From contig WYBU01000115.1 of the NCBI GenBank assembly GCA_011525745.1, positions 1 to 48,890 of the forward strand: 48,890 nt of DNA, written 5' to 3'. Shown in pieces: positions 1 through 9,021 of the stretch. The notes under the pieces were generated by a model. That model did not search any database. It saw only the letters and a program-made list of their open reading frames with translations, and was not told where the DNA came from. The stretch comes from Planctomycetaceae bacterium. Lineage in GTDB: Bacteria; Planctomycetota; Phycisphaerae; UBA1845; UTPLA1. A program made the position numbers and the translations under genes. The number at the start of each line of letters is the position of its first letter. Within the stretch, counting starts at the first letter, position 1.

Positions 1-103
1 CCGACACAGGCTCCATCTGGCCCCATGCCGTCGTCGCCAGGCCGGCGATGATGGCGCTACAGAGCCAGAGCCTTCCGATACAACCGGAATTGCCCAATTT
101 CAT
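1..103 (-). CDS. Secreted protein, N-terminal fragment (runs off window)
   Basis: The start codon is at 101-103 on the minus strand, and the frame stays open to base 1, so only the first 34 residues are visible. They form a classic signal peptide: MKLGNSGCIGRLW, then the hydrophobic stretch LCSAIIAGLATTAWG, and probable cleavage near AWG-Q. An AAGGAG sequence lies about 10 nt upstream of the ATG. A strong promoter-like sequence at 359-387 points toward it, leaving a leader of about 250 nt. The mature protein lies outside the window, so its function cannot be named. Confidence 0.6.
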   Translation of the reverse strand, partial: MKLGNSGCIGRLWLCSAIIAGLATTAWGQMEPVS

Positions 104-855
104 ACCTCTTGCTCCTTCCAACGAAACTTCGTTTGCAGACCCCGGTGCCGATCCTTCAGCAGGTACGGCACGACATTGATGAAAACGCACAAATAGGAAC
201 AAGCGGCATCCGCAACGCACGCTGCGATGCGAAGTCCGCCGCTTTTCAAGCAAACAATCTCAACAGTGCCGCGTTCAGAAGGCTTCTTTCTCTGAATATC
301 GAACTGAATCGACGCCCCCTCGCTTAACGAATGCGAGGCGCTCCCTCATGTACCCTTCATTACAACGATTCACGGCATCAAAGTCAAGTATTAATCGCAT
401 ATAAAAACCCGATTAAATTTTTTCGGTGCATGCGGCCAAGACACCGCAAGAAGCTGGTCGATTGCAGCCTTCGGCCGTACCACAATACACGGATATTAAC
501 TATCATCCTGGCAACGCTTTACGACCGTATGTCGATAAATCTGGATGATATTCTCCGATTTATGGAGCCGCCAAGCCGGTGCGACCGGACATGACCGAAA
601 GTTCGTCATAAGATAACGACTCCAAAACACTAACGTTAGCGTTCACAGGAAAAATATTCCTGAGTCTTCCGCCACCGATCGCTGCGTCGTTTGTATCGTT
701 CACTCCATCGCTCGTGTTCAGTAAAACCGCGCTGCGCTTTGGTTGGCAACGCACACGCGCAAGGTTTGTCCCCTTGCGAGCGGCCTTAACGGACCATCGC
801 GGCCGCAAAACGCAGCCGAAAGAACCGCATCGCGGAACTCCCTGCGTCGCCAAGG
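104..855. other. Divergent intergenic region, no convincing gene
   Basis: This 750-base space separates the leftward secreted-protein gene from cinA. It holds the promoter at 359-387, an AT-rich core around 340-440, the 10-bp palindrome CTAACGTTAG at 630-639, and the hairpin CAGGAA-aaata-TTCCTG at 646-662. Small open frames exist on both strands, but they lack ribosome-binding sites and recognisable protein features, so I do not call them. Confidence 0.5.
359..387 (-). promoter_or_regulatory. Sigma-70-type promoter for the leftward secreted-protein gene
   Basis: On the minus strand the sequence reads TTGACT (387-382), a 17-base spacer, then TGTAAT (364-359). This is close to consensus in an unusually AT-rich patch of the window. 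Transcription from about 352 would give a leader of about 250 nt before the start codon at 103. That leader opens with the perfect hairpin CCTCGC-N9-GCGAGG (318-338). Confidence 0.55.
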
Positions 856-861
856 TATGCT
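856..861 (+). promoter_or_regulatory. -10-like hexamer of cinA (leaderless candidate)
   Basis: TATGCT ends 6 nt before the ATG at 868 (3 nt before the ATG at 865), and no Shine-Dalgarno sequence is visible. This spacing would place the transcription start at or next to the start codon. The -35 match (around 830-838) is poor. Confidence 0.4.
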
Positions 862-867
862 CTCATG

Positions 868-2112
868 ATGTTAAAAGGCTTCATCTTGTGCGTCGGCGAC
901 GAATTGCTGACCGGGCAGACACTCGACGCGAACTCCCCCTGGCTGGCTCAAGAGCTGTCTGCACAGGGAGTTACGGTCGTCGGCATGGCGGTCGCCCCGG
1001 ACCAGAAAGACGCGCTGATCGACGCGATTCGGCACGCCGCCGCGGGAGCCGACGTGCTCATTATCACGGGCGGCCTCGGACCCACCGAAGACGATCTGAC
1101 TCGTCCGGCAATCGCGGACCTTCTCGCGGTTCCGCTGGTTGAGGACGCAACGTCGCTACGCGATATCGAAGCGTTTTTCTCGAGCCTTGGCCGGCGGATG
1201 TCCGACGCCAATCGCGTGCAGGCCGCGCTGCCGCGGGGCGCCCGCGCCATCCGAAACACGTGCGGCACCGCGCCCGGAATTCGGGCGCGATATCGAGATA
1301 CGACGATCTTCGCGTTACCGGGTGTTCCGCACGAAATGCGCGTCATGTTCGCGCAGACCGTGATCCCCGAAATCGCAGGCGCCGGCGGCGCGTGCTGCTA
1401 CGCGACCCGGACGCTGTACACACACGGTATTGGAGAGTCCGATCTGGGCGAGCGAATCCGCGACCTGATGGCGCGCGGCCGCAACCCCGCCGTCGGTACG
1501 ACGGCCAAACAGGGCGTCATCGGCATTCGCATCTACGCGCGCGGCGCATCGGGCGAGGAAGCGCAGGCCCTGCTCGACCGCGACGCGCGGGAATTGCGCG
1601 GTCGCCTCGGCAATCTGATCTTCGGCGCCGACGACGAGCGCCTCGCCGCCGCGGTCGCCGGGCTGCTCCGTGAAAAGCGGCGCACGATCGCAACGGCCGA
1701 ATCCTGCACCGGCGGCTGGGCGGCCAAGCAACTGAGCGATATTCCGGGCAGCAGTGCCTATTTTTTGTCCGGAATAGTGTGCTATTCGAATGAGGCGAAG
1801 GTCAACTTATTGGGCGTGCCGCGCGAAATCATCGAGCGTCACGGCGCCGTCAGCGCGGAGGTCGCCGAGTCGATGGCCCTCCGCTGCCGCGCGCTGGCCG
1901 CGTCCGATTACGCGCTGAGCATCACCGGCATCGCCGGACCGGATGGCGGCACGCCCGACAAGCCCGTCGGTCTGGTATACATTGCACTTGCCGACGCCGC
2001 CGGCTGCGACGTGAGCCGCCATCTCTTCGGCGAGTTTCGCACGCGCGACGAAATCCGCGAGCGATCGTGCACCACCGCACTCAACCGCTTGCGGCTCAAG
2101 CTGCTCGCGTGA
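868..2112 (+). CDS. cinA: CinA family protein (nicotinamide-nucleotide amidase / MoCF-like)
   Basis: This 414-residue protein has the full two-domain CinA architecture and normal length. The N-terminal COG1058-type molybdopterin-binding-like domain begins FILCVGDELLTGQ and contains ITGGLGPTEDDLTRPA near residues 66-80. The C-terminal CinA amidase domain has the AESCTGGW motif near residue 277 and SITGIAGPDGGTPDKPVG near residues 350-367. Family knowledge: the C-terminal domain deamidates nicotinamide mononucleotide in pyridine-nucleotide recycling, and the N-terminal domain has ADP-ribose pyrophosphatase activity in some members. Two adjacent ATGs exist (865 and 868). I chose 868 because a -10-like TATGCT lies exactly 6 nt upstream and no ribosome-binding site is present. 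The next gene starts 31 bp downstream, apparently from its own promoter. Confidence 0.95.
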   Translation: MLKGFILCVGDELLTGQTLDANSPWLAQELSAQGVTVVGMAVAPDQKDALIDAIRHAAAGADVLIITGGLGPTEDDLTRPAIADLLAVPLVEDATSLRDIEAFFSSLGRRMSDANRVQAALPRGARAIRNTCGTAPGIRARYRDTTIFALPGVPHEMRVMFAQTVIPEIAGAGGACCYATRTLYTHGIGESDLGERIRDLMARGRNPAVGTTAKQGVIGIRIYARGASGEEAQALLDRDARELRGRLGNLIFGADDERLAAAVAGLLREKRRTIATAESCTGGWAAKQLSDIPGSSAYFLSGIVCYSNEAKVNLLGVPREIIERHGAVSAEVAESMALRCRALAASDYALSITGIAGPDGGTPDKPVGLVYIALADAAGCDVSRHLFGEFRTRDEIRERSCTTALNRLRLKLLA

Positions 2113-2131
2113 ACCGCCCGCCGTCCGCGAT

Positions 2132-2137
2132 TAAAGT
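2132..2137 (+). promoter_or_regulatory. -10-like hexamer of the spermidine-synthase-like gene
   Basis: TAAAGT ends 6 nt before the ATG at 2144 in the 31-bp gap after cinA, and there is no Shine-Dalgarno sequence. It suggests a separate, leaderless transcript. The -35 region (GTGAAC around 2109) matches only weakly. Confidence 0.35.
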
Positions 2138-2143
2138 ACCCGC

Positions 2144-5143
2144 ATGAGCGACGCCGCCGCATCCCGCACCGACTTTTCCAGCCTGCTCGGCCCCGCGCTG
2201 ATCGCCCTGTTCGGCGGAGCCGCGATCATGGCGGTGGAAATCGTCGCGACGAGGCTGGTCGCGCAATACCTCGGCGCATCGCTCTACACCTGGACCGCCG
2301 CCATCGGCGTCGTGCTCGGCGGCATCATGATCGGCAATTACCTCGGCGGGCGTCTGGCCGACTGGGGCAACTCGCGCGGCGTGCTTTCGGGCGTGCTTCT
2401 GTGCGCGTCGCTGGCCTGCCTCGCCCTGCCCGGCTGGAACGTGATGATCAAAGACTGGGAGTTCACCTGGACGCTGAGCATCCCACAGCGCATCGCGCTG
2501 CACGTCTTTCTCACGTTCATCGTGCCGACGCTGATCCTCGGCATGATCAGCCCGCTCGTTGCCAAGCTGGCCATCGACGCCACCGGACCGGACCATCCCG
2601 GCCGGGCGCTGGGGACCATGGCCGCGTGCGGTGCGATCGGCAGCATCGCGGGCACGTTTCTGGCGGGCTTTCTGCTGGTCGCGTGGATCGGCTCGACGCA
2701 AACGCTGTGTCTTGTCGCGGCAATATCGGCCCTGGCCGGACTGTGGCTGGGCGGCGGCTGGTCGGCGTCGTATTTGTGCAGCGGCGCGAGTCTCGCGGCC
2801 CTCGTCATCGCCGTGACACCCGGCGAAACCTGCGCCCGGCTTTCACAGGTGCTCGCGCTGCGGCCGTTCCCCAGCCCCTACACGATCTATATGGACGAAA
2901 GCGCGTACTCGTTCATCGCGGTCGAACGAGTGCAGCGCGACGTGACCGAAGCCGGACAGGAAGTCAACGTCCTGCGGCTCGATCAACTGGCTCACAGCTA
3001 CGGCCGCCCCGAAACGCCGGACTTCCTCGGCTATGTCTATGAGCGAATCTACGCCGCGGTCACGGAACAGGCCCGACCGGCCGATCGGCCCACGCACGCG
3101 CTGATGATCGGCGGCGGCGGCTACAGCTATCCGCGTTATTACCTGCATCGCTGGCCGGACGCGACGATGGACGCCGTCGAGATCGACCCGGCCGTGACGC
3201 GCGCGGCCGAGCTGTATTTCGGACTCGATCGCAACGATCCGCGGCTGAGCATTCATCACGCCGACGGCCGCGCGTTTCTGCGCAATGAGTTGAAGCGCGT
3301 GCGCGGCGGTTCGACCGTTCGCCCGTACGATTTCGTCTACGGCGACGCCGTCAACGACTACACGGTGCCACACCATCTGACGACGGTCGAATTCAACCGC
3401 ATGGTGGCCGAAGCGCTGTCGCCGAGCGGCGTTTATCTCATCAATCTCATCGACATGTACGGCACGCAGTCGTTCCTCGGCGCCGTCGTCAATTCGCTCC
3501 GCGAAGTGTTCCCCACAGTCTACGTGTTCTGCGCCAGCCCCACGGCGCCCAAGCCGGGCGAGCGCTACACGTTCGTCGTGCTGGGCGCCAAGCAGCCGCT
3601 TGAACTCGGTGAAATCGGCCGGGAACCGCCCGGGCCACAACGCCAATTTCACCGCATGAGCGAGGAGGAAATCGCTCCGCGGATGGACCGGCGGCGCATC
3701 TTCCTGACCGACGACTACGCCCCGGTTCAATCGCTGCTGGCCGAGGTGGTGCGCGAATCGAAGCGCAACGTGCTGGCGTTCGTCGACCGCGGCGTCGAGT
3801 ACCTGCGTGACAACGATCCGACGACGGCCGAGCGTTACTTTGAAAAAGCGCTGAAGCTGGATCCGAAGAACCCCGTCGCGCTGCGATTCCTCAGCGCCGC
3901 GGTGCGAACTCAGAACCGGCTGGAAGCGGCGGTCACGCTCCAGCGCAAGCTCGTGGACGAAAATCCCACCGATCCGACCGCCTGGCTGGCGCTGGGCAAG
4001 ACCTACATGTCGCTCAATCGCTGGGACGAGGCGCTGATCGCGCTGGAACGGGCCGCGTTGCTGCAACCGAAGTCGGCCGAAATTCAGGCGCGTCTCGGCG
4101 AAACGTATCTGATGCACGACCGCCTCGACGAAGCGGCCAACTGCCTGCGCCGAGCGATCGCATTTTACGCACCCCGGCCCGAATACGCCCTTCAGGCCGC
4201 CGACGGACTGTACAACCTGGCCCGCATCGCACGGGCGGCCGGCCGAACGGATGAAATGGTCCAGCGCCTTCAAGCCGCGATCGCTTCCTCGCCCGAGCAC
4301 GCAGACGCCCAGTTCGAGCTGGCACGCATCGCCCATGACGCCGGCCGAACGGACGAGGCCCGGACCCACTACGAGGCCGCCGTCGCCGCCCAACCCGAAT
4401 TCGCCGAGGCCCATTCTGCCCTGGCCATCCTGCTGCTGGACCAGGGCGACGCGGCCACGGCCGAGCGTCACTTCCGCGCCGCGGCCGCGCTTCAGCCGGA
4501 CAACGCCGACGCCCATCTGCGACTGGCTCAACTGCTGGCGAAGCGACGTGCCGACGCCGAAGCCGCGGCCCACTTCGACGCGGCGCTGAACGCCAAACCG
4601 GATTTCGCCGATGCGCGCTACAGCTTCGCCAACTTCCTATACGAGCGCGGCTGGCTCGACGCCGCGGCAAAGCACTATCGGGCCGTCATCTCCGCCCAAC
4701 CCAATTACGTCAACGCCTACGTGAACCTCGGCCTGCTTGAGCAGTCGCGACACCGCCCGGCGGATGCCATCAAGACGCTCGATGAGGGGCTGGCCGCATG
4801 CGAGGCAGACGCGGCCATCAAACGCCCGCTCGCCTGGCTGCTGGCGACGTGTTCCGACGAATCGCTGCGCGATGGCGCCCGCGCCCTGACGCTGGCCCGC
4901 GAGCTGGCGCCCGATGTCGAGACCGCCGACATTGCAACGCTGCACGTTCTCGCCGCCGCGCTGGCGCAGGCCGGCCGGTTTGACGAAGCAATCAACACCG
5001 CCGAGCGCGGTCGCACCCGCGCCGAGACTGAAGGGAACACCCAACTCGCTGCGGAACTGGAGCGATGCATCGGGCTTTACCGACAGAATAAGACGTACAC
5101 GGCTCCGGGAACGACGACGCGGGCGGCCGACGAACCGAAATAG
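2144..5143 (+). CDS. Membrane spermidine-synthase-like protein with C-terminal TPRs
   Basis: This is a 999-residue, three-part protein. Residues about 15-225 hold several hydrophobic helices of the kind found in fused membrane/spermidine-synthase proteins, beginning LGPALIALFGGAAIMAVEIV with a GNYLGGRLAD loop. Residues about 315-480 form a Rossmann methyltransferase-like domain, with glycine-rich loop MIGGGGYSYPRYY, acidic motif DAVEIDP and the following HADGRAFL. From about residue 540 to the end there are roughly a dozen tetratricopeptide repeats, such as AERYFEKALKLDPKNPVALR. The family name reflects fold similarity; polyamine synthesis is not proven for membrane versions, and many are probably not aminopropyltransferases. 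TPRs on the far side suggest protein partners. The neighbours cinA and murE give no pathway clue. Confidence 0.85.
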   Translation: MSDAAASRTDFSSLLGPALIALFGGAAIMAVEIVATRLVAQYLGASLYTWTAAIGVVLGGIMIGNYLGGRLADWGNSRGVLSGVLLCASLACLALPGWNVMIKDWEFTWTLSIPQRIALHVFLTFIVPTLILGMISPLVAKLAIDATGPDHPGRALGTMAACGAIGSIAGTFLAGFLLVAWIGSTQTLCLVAAISALAGLWLGGGWSASYLCSGASLAALVIAVTPGETCARLSQVLALRPFPSPYTIYMDESAYSFIAVERVQRDVTEAGQEVNVLRLDQLAHSYGRPETPDFLGYVYERIYAAVTEQARPADRPTHALMIGGGGYSYPRYYLHRWPDATMDAVEIDPAVTRAAELYFGLDRNDPRLSIHHADGRAFLRNELKRVRGGSTVRPYDFVYGDAVNDYTVPHHLTTVEFNRMVAEALSPSGVYLINLIDMYGTQSFLGAVVNSLREVFPTVYVFCASPTAPKPGERYTFVVLGAKQPLELGEIGREPPGPQRQFHRMSEEEIAPRMDRRRIFLTDDYAPVQSLLAEVVRESKRNVLAFVDRGVEYLRDNDPTTAERYFEKALKLDPKNPVALRFLSAAVRTQNRLEAAVTLQRKLVDENPTDPTAWLALGKTYMSLNRWDEALIALERAALLQPKSAEIQARLGETYLMHDRLDEAANCLRRAIAFYAPRPEYALQAADGLYNLARIARAAGRTDEMVQRLQAAIASSPEHADAQFELARIAHDAGRTDEARTHYEAAVAAQPEFAEAHSALAILLLDQGDAATAERHFRAAAALQPDNADAHLRLAQLLAKRRADAEAAAHFDAALNAKPDFADARYSFANFLYERGWLDAAAKHYRAVISAQPNYVNAYVNLGLLEQSRHRPADAIKTLDEGLAACEADAAIKRPLAWLLATCSDESLRDGARALTLARELAPDVETADIATLHVLAAALAQAGRFDEAINTAERGRTRAETEGNTQLAAELERCIGLYRQNKTYTAPGTTTRAADEPK

Positions 5144-5315
5144 TCGGCCCCGGCTGCGATGAGTGCGAGAACTTCGCCCCGGGGCGTTCGAGCGTTCGGC
5201 GGAATGCGTTCAAGCCCTTGAGAACGAACCGCCGAATCATCGCCATCAGAAAGGTCATTCCCATTCGGGCGGGGGCTGAGCCATACTGTCCCGTCATCGC
5301 ACAAGGAAGTCGCGC

Positions 5316-6842
5316 ATGACCTGGCCGGAACTTCTCGACGCCGTTCGCCGCTACGAATCAGGGTATGCCGAGAGACCGCCCGGCCACGGCGCCGGTTCGC
5401 ACGCCGCCGCGGACCCGGCCATTCGGCTTTCACTCGTGACGGACGACTCGCGTAAAGTCCAGCCCGGCGCGGTATTCGTCGCCATCAAGGGCGCGAATCA
5501 TGACGGCCTCGAATTCATCCCCGCGGCATGCGCCGCCGGCGCCGCCGTGATTGTCGCCGAACGTCGCATCGACCCCCCGCCGGGCGTTGTGCTGTACACC
5601 ACGCCCAACGCGTCGGCCTGGCTGGCCCGCGCCGCGGCCGCCTGGCACGGCCTGGATCGGATTCAGCGGCGCGGCGAACTTGCGGTCGTTGGCGTCACCG
5701 GCACCAACGGCAAGACCACCACCACGTACCTGGTGCAGTCGATGCTCGCCTCCGCCGGGCGGCCCTGCGCCGTCATCGGAACCGTCACGTATGACCTCAT
5801 CGGCCGTCGCATCGCCGCGCCGCTAACCACGCCGCCCGCCGCCGATCTGGCCGCGATGCTGGTCGAGGCGCATGGTCACGGCGCTCGGGCGGCCGCGATG
5901 GAAGTGTCGTCCCACAGTCTCGAACAGCATCGCGTCGATGGCATCCGCTTCGGCGTCGGCGTGTTCACCAATCTGACCGGCGATCATCTCGACTATCACG
6001 GCACGATGGAGGCCTATGCCGCCGCCAAGAAGCGCCTCTTCGACTTACTGCCGCGAGACGGAGCAGCAGTAATCAACGCCGACGATCCCCAGGCCGATTA
6101 CATGGTTACGGACTGTGCGGCGCGGATCATTCGTTTCGGCTTTTCGCCCGGCGCGGCGCTGACGGCCGACATTCTCTCGATGAGCACCGACGGCACGCGC
6201 ATCGCGATTCGCCGGGACGGCCGCGCCGTGGAAACGCGCACCCCGCTGTTCGGCCGGCACAACGTGATGAATCTGCTCGGCGCCGTCGGGGCGGGACTCG
6301 CGCTGGGACTGGACCTCGAGGTCGCGGCCGCCGGCGCGGCGCGGCTGTCGCGCGTTCGCGGCCGGCTGGAACGCGTCGATTCGGGCGAGGCCGGATTCAC
6401 CGTGCTGGTCGACTACGCCCACACCGACGACGCGCTGCGCCACGCGCTGCAAACGCTGCGTCCGCTCACGACGGGCCGGCTGTGGTGCGTCTTCGGATGC
6501 GGCGGCGACCGCGATCGCACGAAGCGGCCGCGCATGGCACGCGTCGCCGCCGAGTTCGCCGATTGCATTGTGATCACAAGCGACAATCCGCGGACCGAGG
6601 ATCCGCTGGCCATCGTCAACGACATCCGCGCGGGCATTCCGTCCCGTGCCGCCGAGCGATGCATCATCGAGCCGGACCGCGCAGCCGCAATTCAACGCGC
6701 GATTCGCGATGCCGCCCCCGGCGACACGGTGCTGATCGCCGGCAAGGGGCACGAGGATTACCAGATCATCGGCACGCGCAAGATTCATTTCGATGACGTC
6801 GAAGTCGCCGCCGCCGCCCTGCCCCGCCGGCGCTCGGCGTGA
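5316..6842 (+). CDS. murE: UDP-MurNAc-tripeptide synthetase MurE, meso-DAP type
   Basis: This is a 508-residue Mur ligase that adds the third amino acid to UDP-MurNAc-L-Ala-D-Glu in the cytoplasm. The ATP-binding loop VTGTNGKTTTTYLV is at about residues 126-139. Substrate and metal residues are in EVSSHSLEQHRVDGI and TNLTGDHLDYHGTMEAY, the carbamylated-lysine region in AAAKKRLF. The amino-acid selectivity motif is SDNPRTEDP near residue 421; DNPR is the established signature of enzymes adding meso-diaminopimelate. The start is supported by AAGGAAG 5-11 bases upstream. No other mur or division genes are adjacent, so the gene lies outside a dcw cluster. It indicates that the organism makes a DAP-type peptidoglycan. 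Confidence 0.96.
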   Translation: MTWPELLDAVRRYESGYAERPPGHGAGSHAAADPAIRLSLVTDDSRKVQPGAVFVAIKGANHDGLEFIPAACAAGAAVIVAERRIDPPPGVVLYTTPNASAWLARAAAAWHGLDRIQRRGELAVVGVTGTNGKTTTTYLVQSMLASAGRPCAVIGTVTYDLIGRRIAAPLTTPPAADLAAMLVEAHGHGARAAAMEVSSHSLEQHRVDGIRFGVGVFTNLTGDHLDYHGTMEAYAAAKKRLFDLLPRDGAAVINADDPQADYMVTDCAARIIRFGFSPGAALTADILSMSTDGTRIAIRRDGRAVETRTPLFGRHNVMNLLGAVGAGLALGLDLEVAAAGAARLSRVRGRLERVDSGEAGFTVLVDYAHTDDALRHALQTLRPLTTGRLWCVFGCGGDRDRTKRPRMARVAAEFADCIVITSDNPRTEDPLAIVNDIRAGIPSRAAERCIIEPDRAAAIQRAIRDAAPGDTVLIAGKGHEDYQIIGTRKIHFDDVEVAAAALPRRRSA

Positions 6843-6860
6843 ACAACGTCGTTCAGAATT

Positions 6861-6876
6861 CGCCGCACAAGCGGCG
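6861..6876. repeat. Perfect hairpin after murE
   Basis: CGCCGC-ACAA-GCGGCG lies 18 bp after the murE stop. The stem is perfect but no T-run follows, so it could be a weak terminator or one copy of a dispersed palindrome. A near copy with a longer stem (CCCGCCGC-GCAA-GCGGCGGG) lies at 41097-41116. Confidence 0.5.
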
Positions 6877-7037
6877 AGACTTACCACATGGGCATCGATT
6901 CCGTGTTCCACGCGAAGCGACAAAGCCCATCGGGAATGTCGCAGGCAGTGCGGGTCTTCGATCGCAACTGCGGCGGCTCCAGCGCGATCCGCGTATAAGG
7001 ATGCAGCGTGCGGGATTGCCGCGCGCAGGAGCCTGCC

Positions 7038-7817
7038 ATGACTCTGGATCGTTACGCGAAGATTGTTCTGACGTTCATTGCCGCGTGTCTGTTCTGGATC
7101 TGCGTTCGCGACGTGCACTGGACATCGCCGGCCCAGGCCCAGAACGAAGTCGACGCCCAGCGCCAGCCTCCAACCAGCGAACCGCGCGATGCCTCCGACG
7201 ACACGGCTGCGGCCCGCCCGGAACACGCCGGCGAATCCGAAACCCGCGCCGCCGCCGGCCGCACCATCGTCGCCCGCGAGCTGATTCTCATCGACAAGGC
7301 CGGCCGGCCCCGCGCGATTTTCGGCATGGCCGATGACGAGGCGCCGCAGCTCGTCCTGGCCGATCAGGCCGGCAACTTCCGCCTGGTGCTCGACATCGCC
7401 GAGGATGGCGTGCCGCTGATTCAGCTTCGCGATCGCGACGGAATGTCCGCGCGGCTGGCCGCGTCGATGTTGCCGCGCGGCTCGCCCTACATCGGGCTGT
7501 ATGACAGCCGCGGTGTGACGCGCGCCGCCATCGGCCTGGGGGCCGGCGAGGCGCCGGGCTTCGCCTTCAGTCACGTCGACGGTCGCACCCGCGCCGGCAT
7601 CAGCGTCACACCGGACGGCCTGGCACGGCTGACGATCGGCGACGACGCCGGCCACACGCGCATCGGCCTGGGGTTGCATCCCGACGGCGCGGCCCGGCTC
7701 GACGTTTATGGCGCCGGCGAGCGCGTCAACCGCGCGTCGCTGGCGGCGCCGATCGACGCCACGCCTTCGCTGACGCTTTTCGACACGGACGGCCATACCG
7801 CTTGGACGGCGCCGTAG
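7038..7817 (+). CDS. Exported or membrane-anchored protein of short beta-type repeats
   Basis: This is a 259-residue protein of no family I can name. An N-terminal hydrophobic helix (about residues 8-27, IVLTFIAACLFWICV) acts as signal or anchor, followed by a polar Ala/Pro-rich linker to about residue 75. The rest consists of about eight imperfect units of 20-24 residues with the pattern hydrophobic-x-D-x-x-G-x-x-R-x-x-I/L-G-L, for example LILIDKAGRPRAIFGM and ARLTIGDDAGHTRIGL. This implies a repetitive beta structure outside the membrane. I chose the ATG at 7038 over one 30 bases upstream because AGGAG lies 6 nt before it and because it puts the helix at the N-terminus. Confidence 0.75.
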   Translation: MTLDRYAKIVLTFIAACLFWICVRDVHWTSPAQAQNEVDAQRQPPTSEPRDASDDTAAARPEHAGESETRAAAGRTIVARELILIDKAGRPRAIFGMADDEAPQLVLADQAGNFRLVLDIAEDGVPLIQLRDRDGMSARLAASMLPRGSPYIGLYDSRGVTRAAIGLGAGEAPGFAFSHVDGRTRAGISVTPDGLARLTIGDDAGHTRIGLGLHPDGAARLDVYGAGERVNRASLAAPIDATPSLTLFDTDGHTAWTAP

Positions 7818-8117
7818 CGCCGGCGGCACGGAGGGAGCCGGCTCGTTCGGCGGGGACGCACGCCCGAATAGGTTGAACGAATCACCGACTGATGCGCCTC
7901 ACGGGCTGCAAGCCCGTGCCACGCGCGGACTCAAACTGGCCGGACGCACGCAAGGCGCGGATACGACGGGCGCGACGCCCGTACCACCCGAACCATGTGG
8001 GCCGTTCTCGCGCGAGGGCTTGACCAGGCCACGCTTCAGTTATTGTGCAGGTGATTCCAGCACGGTTCCGGATTGTCGCCGACGGGCATTGGCCGCGGCC
8101 CGGTCACACGAAACAAG
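7818..8117. repeat. Intergenic region with three dispersed palindromic repeats
   Basis: This gap between convergent genes holds copies of repeats seen elsewhere in the window. At 7900-7927 is an ACGGGCT-gca-AGCCCGT element followed by gccacgcgg. At 7967-7992 is CGGGCG-cga-CGCCCG. At 8008-8026 is a reversed copy of the TCAAGCCCTCGCGC family. The palindromes could serve as bidirectional terminators. I see no gene here. Confidence 0.6.
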
Positions 8118-8789
8118 TCACCACTTCACGAGAATCGTGAAATCGTACAGACCGTAGTCGTGCAGCAGGGCGACGTGTCGCGAATAGCGTCGCACGCAGT
8201 GGTCGAACAGTTGACACGGATCGGCGTAATAGAGGTCCGGCCGGCGCATGCGCGGATCGCCGTAGGAAGTCAGCGCGTTGAAGGCGAAGCCGCGCGTGGC
8301 GAGGCGGGCGAGATGATCGAGCGTGCCGAAGAAGTGCTTTTCCCAGCGCGCCGGATCGACGCCGCAGGTGACGTTGAGCACGCCGCTGGCGATGGCGTAA
8401 TCCATCGGGCGCAGCCCGGCGGCGTCGTGCGTAAACGTCCGGTCGTCGCGATCACGGTGCAAACGGCGGGCTGCGTCGATCATGGCGGGCGCGACGTCGT
8501 AGCCGAGATACATGCATGTCGCGCCGATGTCGGTCAGAAAATCGCCCAGCGCGCCGTAGCCGCAGCCGTAGTCGAGCAAGCTGAAGCTGCGCGACAGATC
8601 GACCAGCTTCAACAATTGAGCGAATCGCAGGCGCTGGGCGTCGGGCGAGTTCCAGTCGACGCCGCGCGGCGTCGGTCCGGCGGCGGCGAGCTTCGCCGAA
8701 TAGTAATCGGCGACGGCGGCAAGCAGGGCGTTGGGAGCGGTTTGATGCGTCGCGCGTGTGTGCGGGGGCACCGAAGCGAGGGCGGTCAT
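8118..8789 (-). CDS. SAM-dependent methyltransferase (class I, small molecule or sugar)
   Basis: This 223-residue protein has a class I methyltransferase core. Motif I is LLDYGCGYGALGDFL at residues 71-85, and the acidic loop that follows is YLGYDVAPAMIDAAR. A later hydrophobic strand reads MDYAIASGVLNV. The substrate cannot be read from the sequence. The gene is first on the left of a minus-strand trio, with a WbqC-like protein and a nucleotide-sugar dehydratase/epimerase to its right. Modification of a surface sugar or its lipid- or nucleotide-linked precursor is therefore the most likely role (inference from neighbours). The ends are clear: ATG at 8789 and TGA at 8118. Confidence 0.8.
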   Translation of the reverse strand: MTALASVPPHTRATHQTAPNALLAAVADYYSAKLAAAGPTPRGVDWNSPDAQRLRFAQLLKLVDLSRSFSLLDYGCGYGALGDFLTDIGATCMYLGYDVAPAMIDAARRLHRDRDDRTFTHDAAGLRPMDYAIASGVLNVTCGVDPARWEKHFFGTLDHLARLATRGFAFNALTSYGDPRMRRPDLYYADPCQLFDHCVRRYSRHVALLHDYGLYDFTILVKW

Positions 8790-9021
8790 GGGCAGGTTCC
8801 GGATGGCGGCGCTGCGGGCGGCCGGCGCCGGCGGCTTGGCGATGGCGCAGCCCGCGCGTCGCTGCCCTAATCATCGGACGTTTGGGCGGGGGGTTTGCAG
8901 TGATGGCGGGCGGTTGGCAAGGAATGGCCGATGCCTCGCAAGGCGAGTGCGGGCGTAGCGTCAAAGGAACGGGAGTGACGAAAGGGACGAAGGGCCGACA
9001 ACCGCGTGGGTGCGGATGGAC

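Noticed and set aside
109..594. Two small plus-strand genes at the left end
   Set aside because: No ribosome-binding sites, no protein features, and they overlap the leader and promoter of the leftward gene.
2843..4573. 576-codon open frame on the minus strand
   Set aside because: It is antisense to the TPR region of the spermidine-synthase-like gene; GC-rich codon use keeps the opposite frame open, and the product has no domain features.
6045..7829. 594-codon open frame on the minus strand
   Set aside because: Antisense to murE and the repeat-protein gene, with no recognisable motif.
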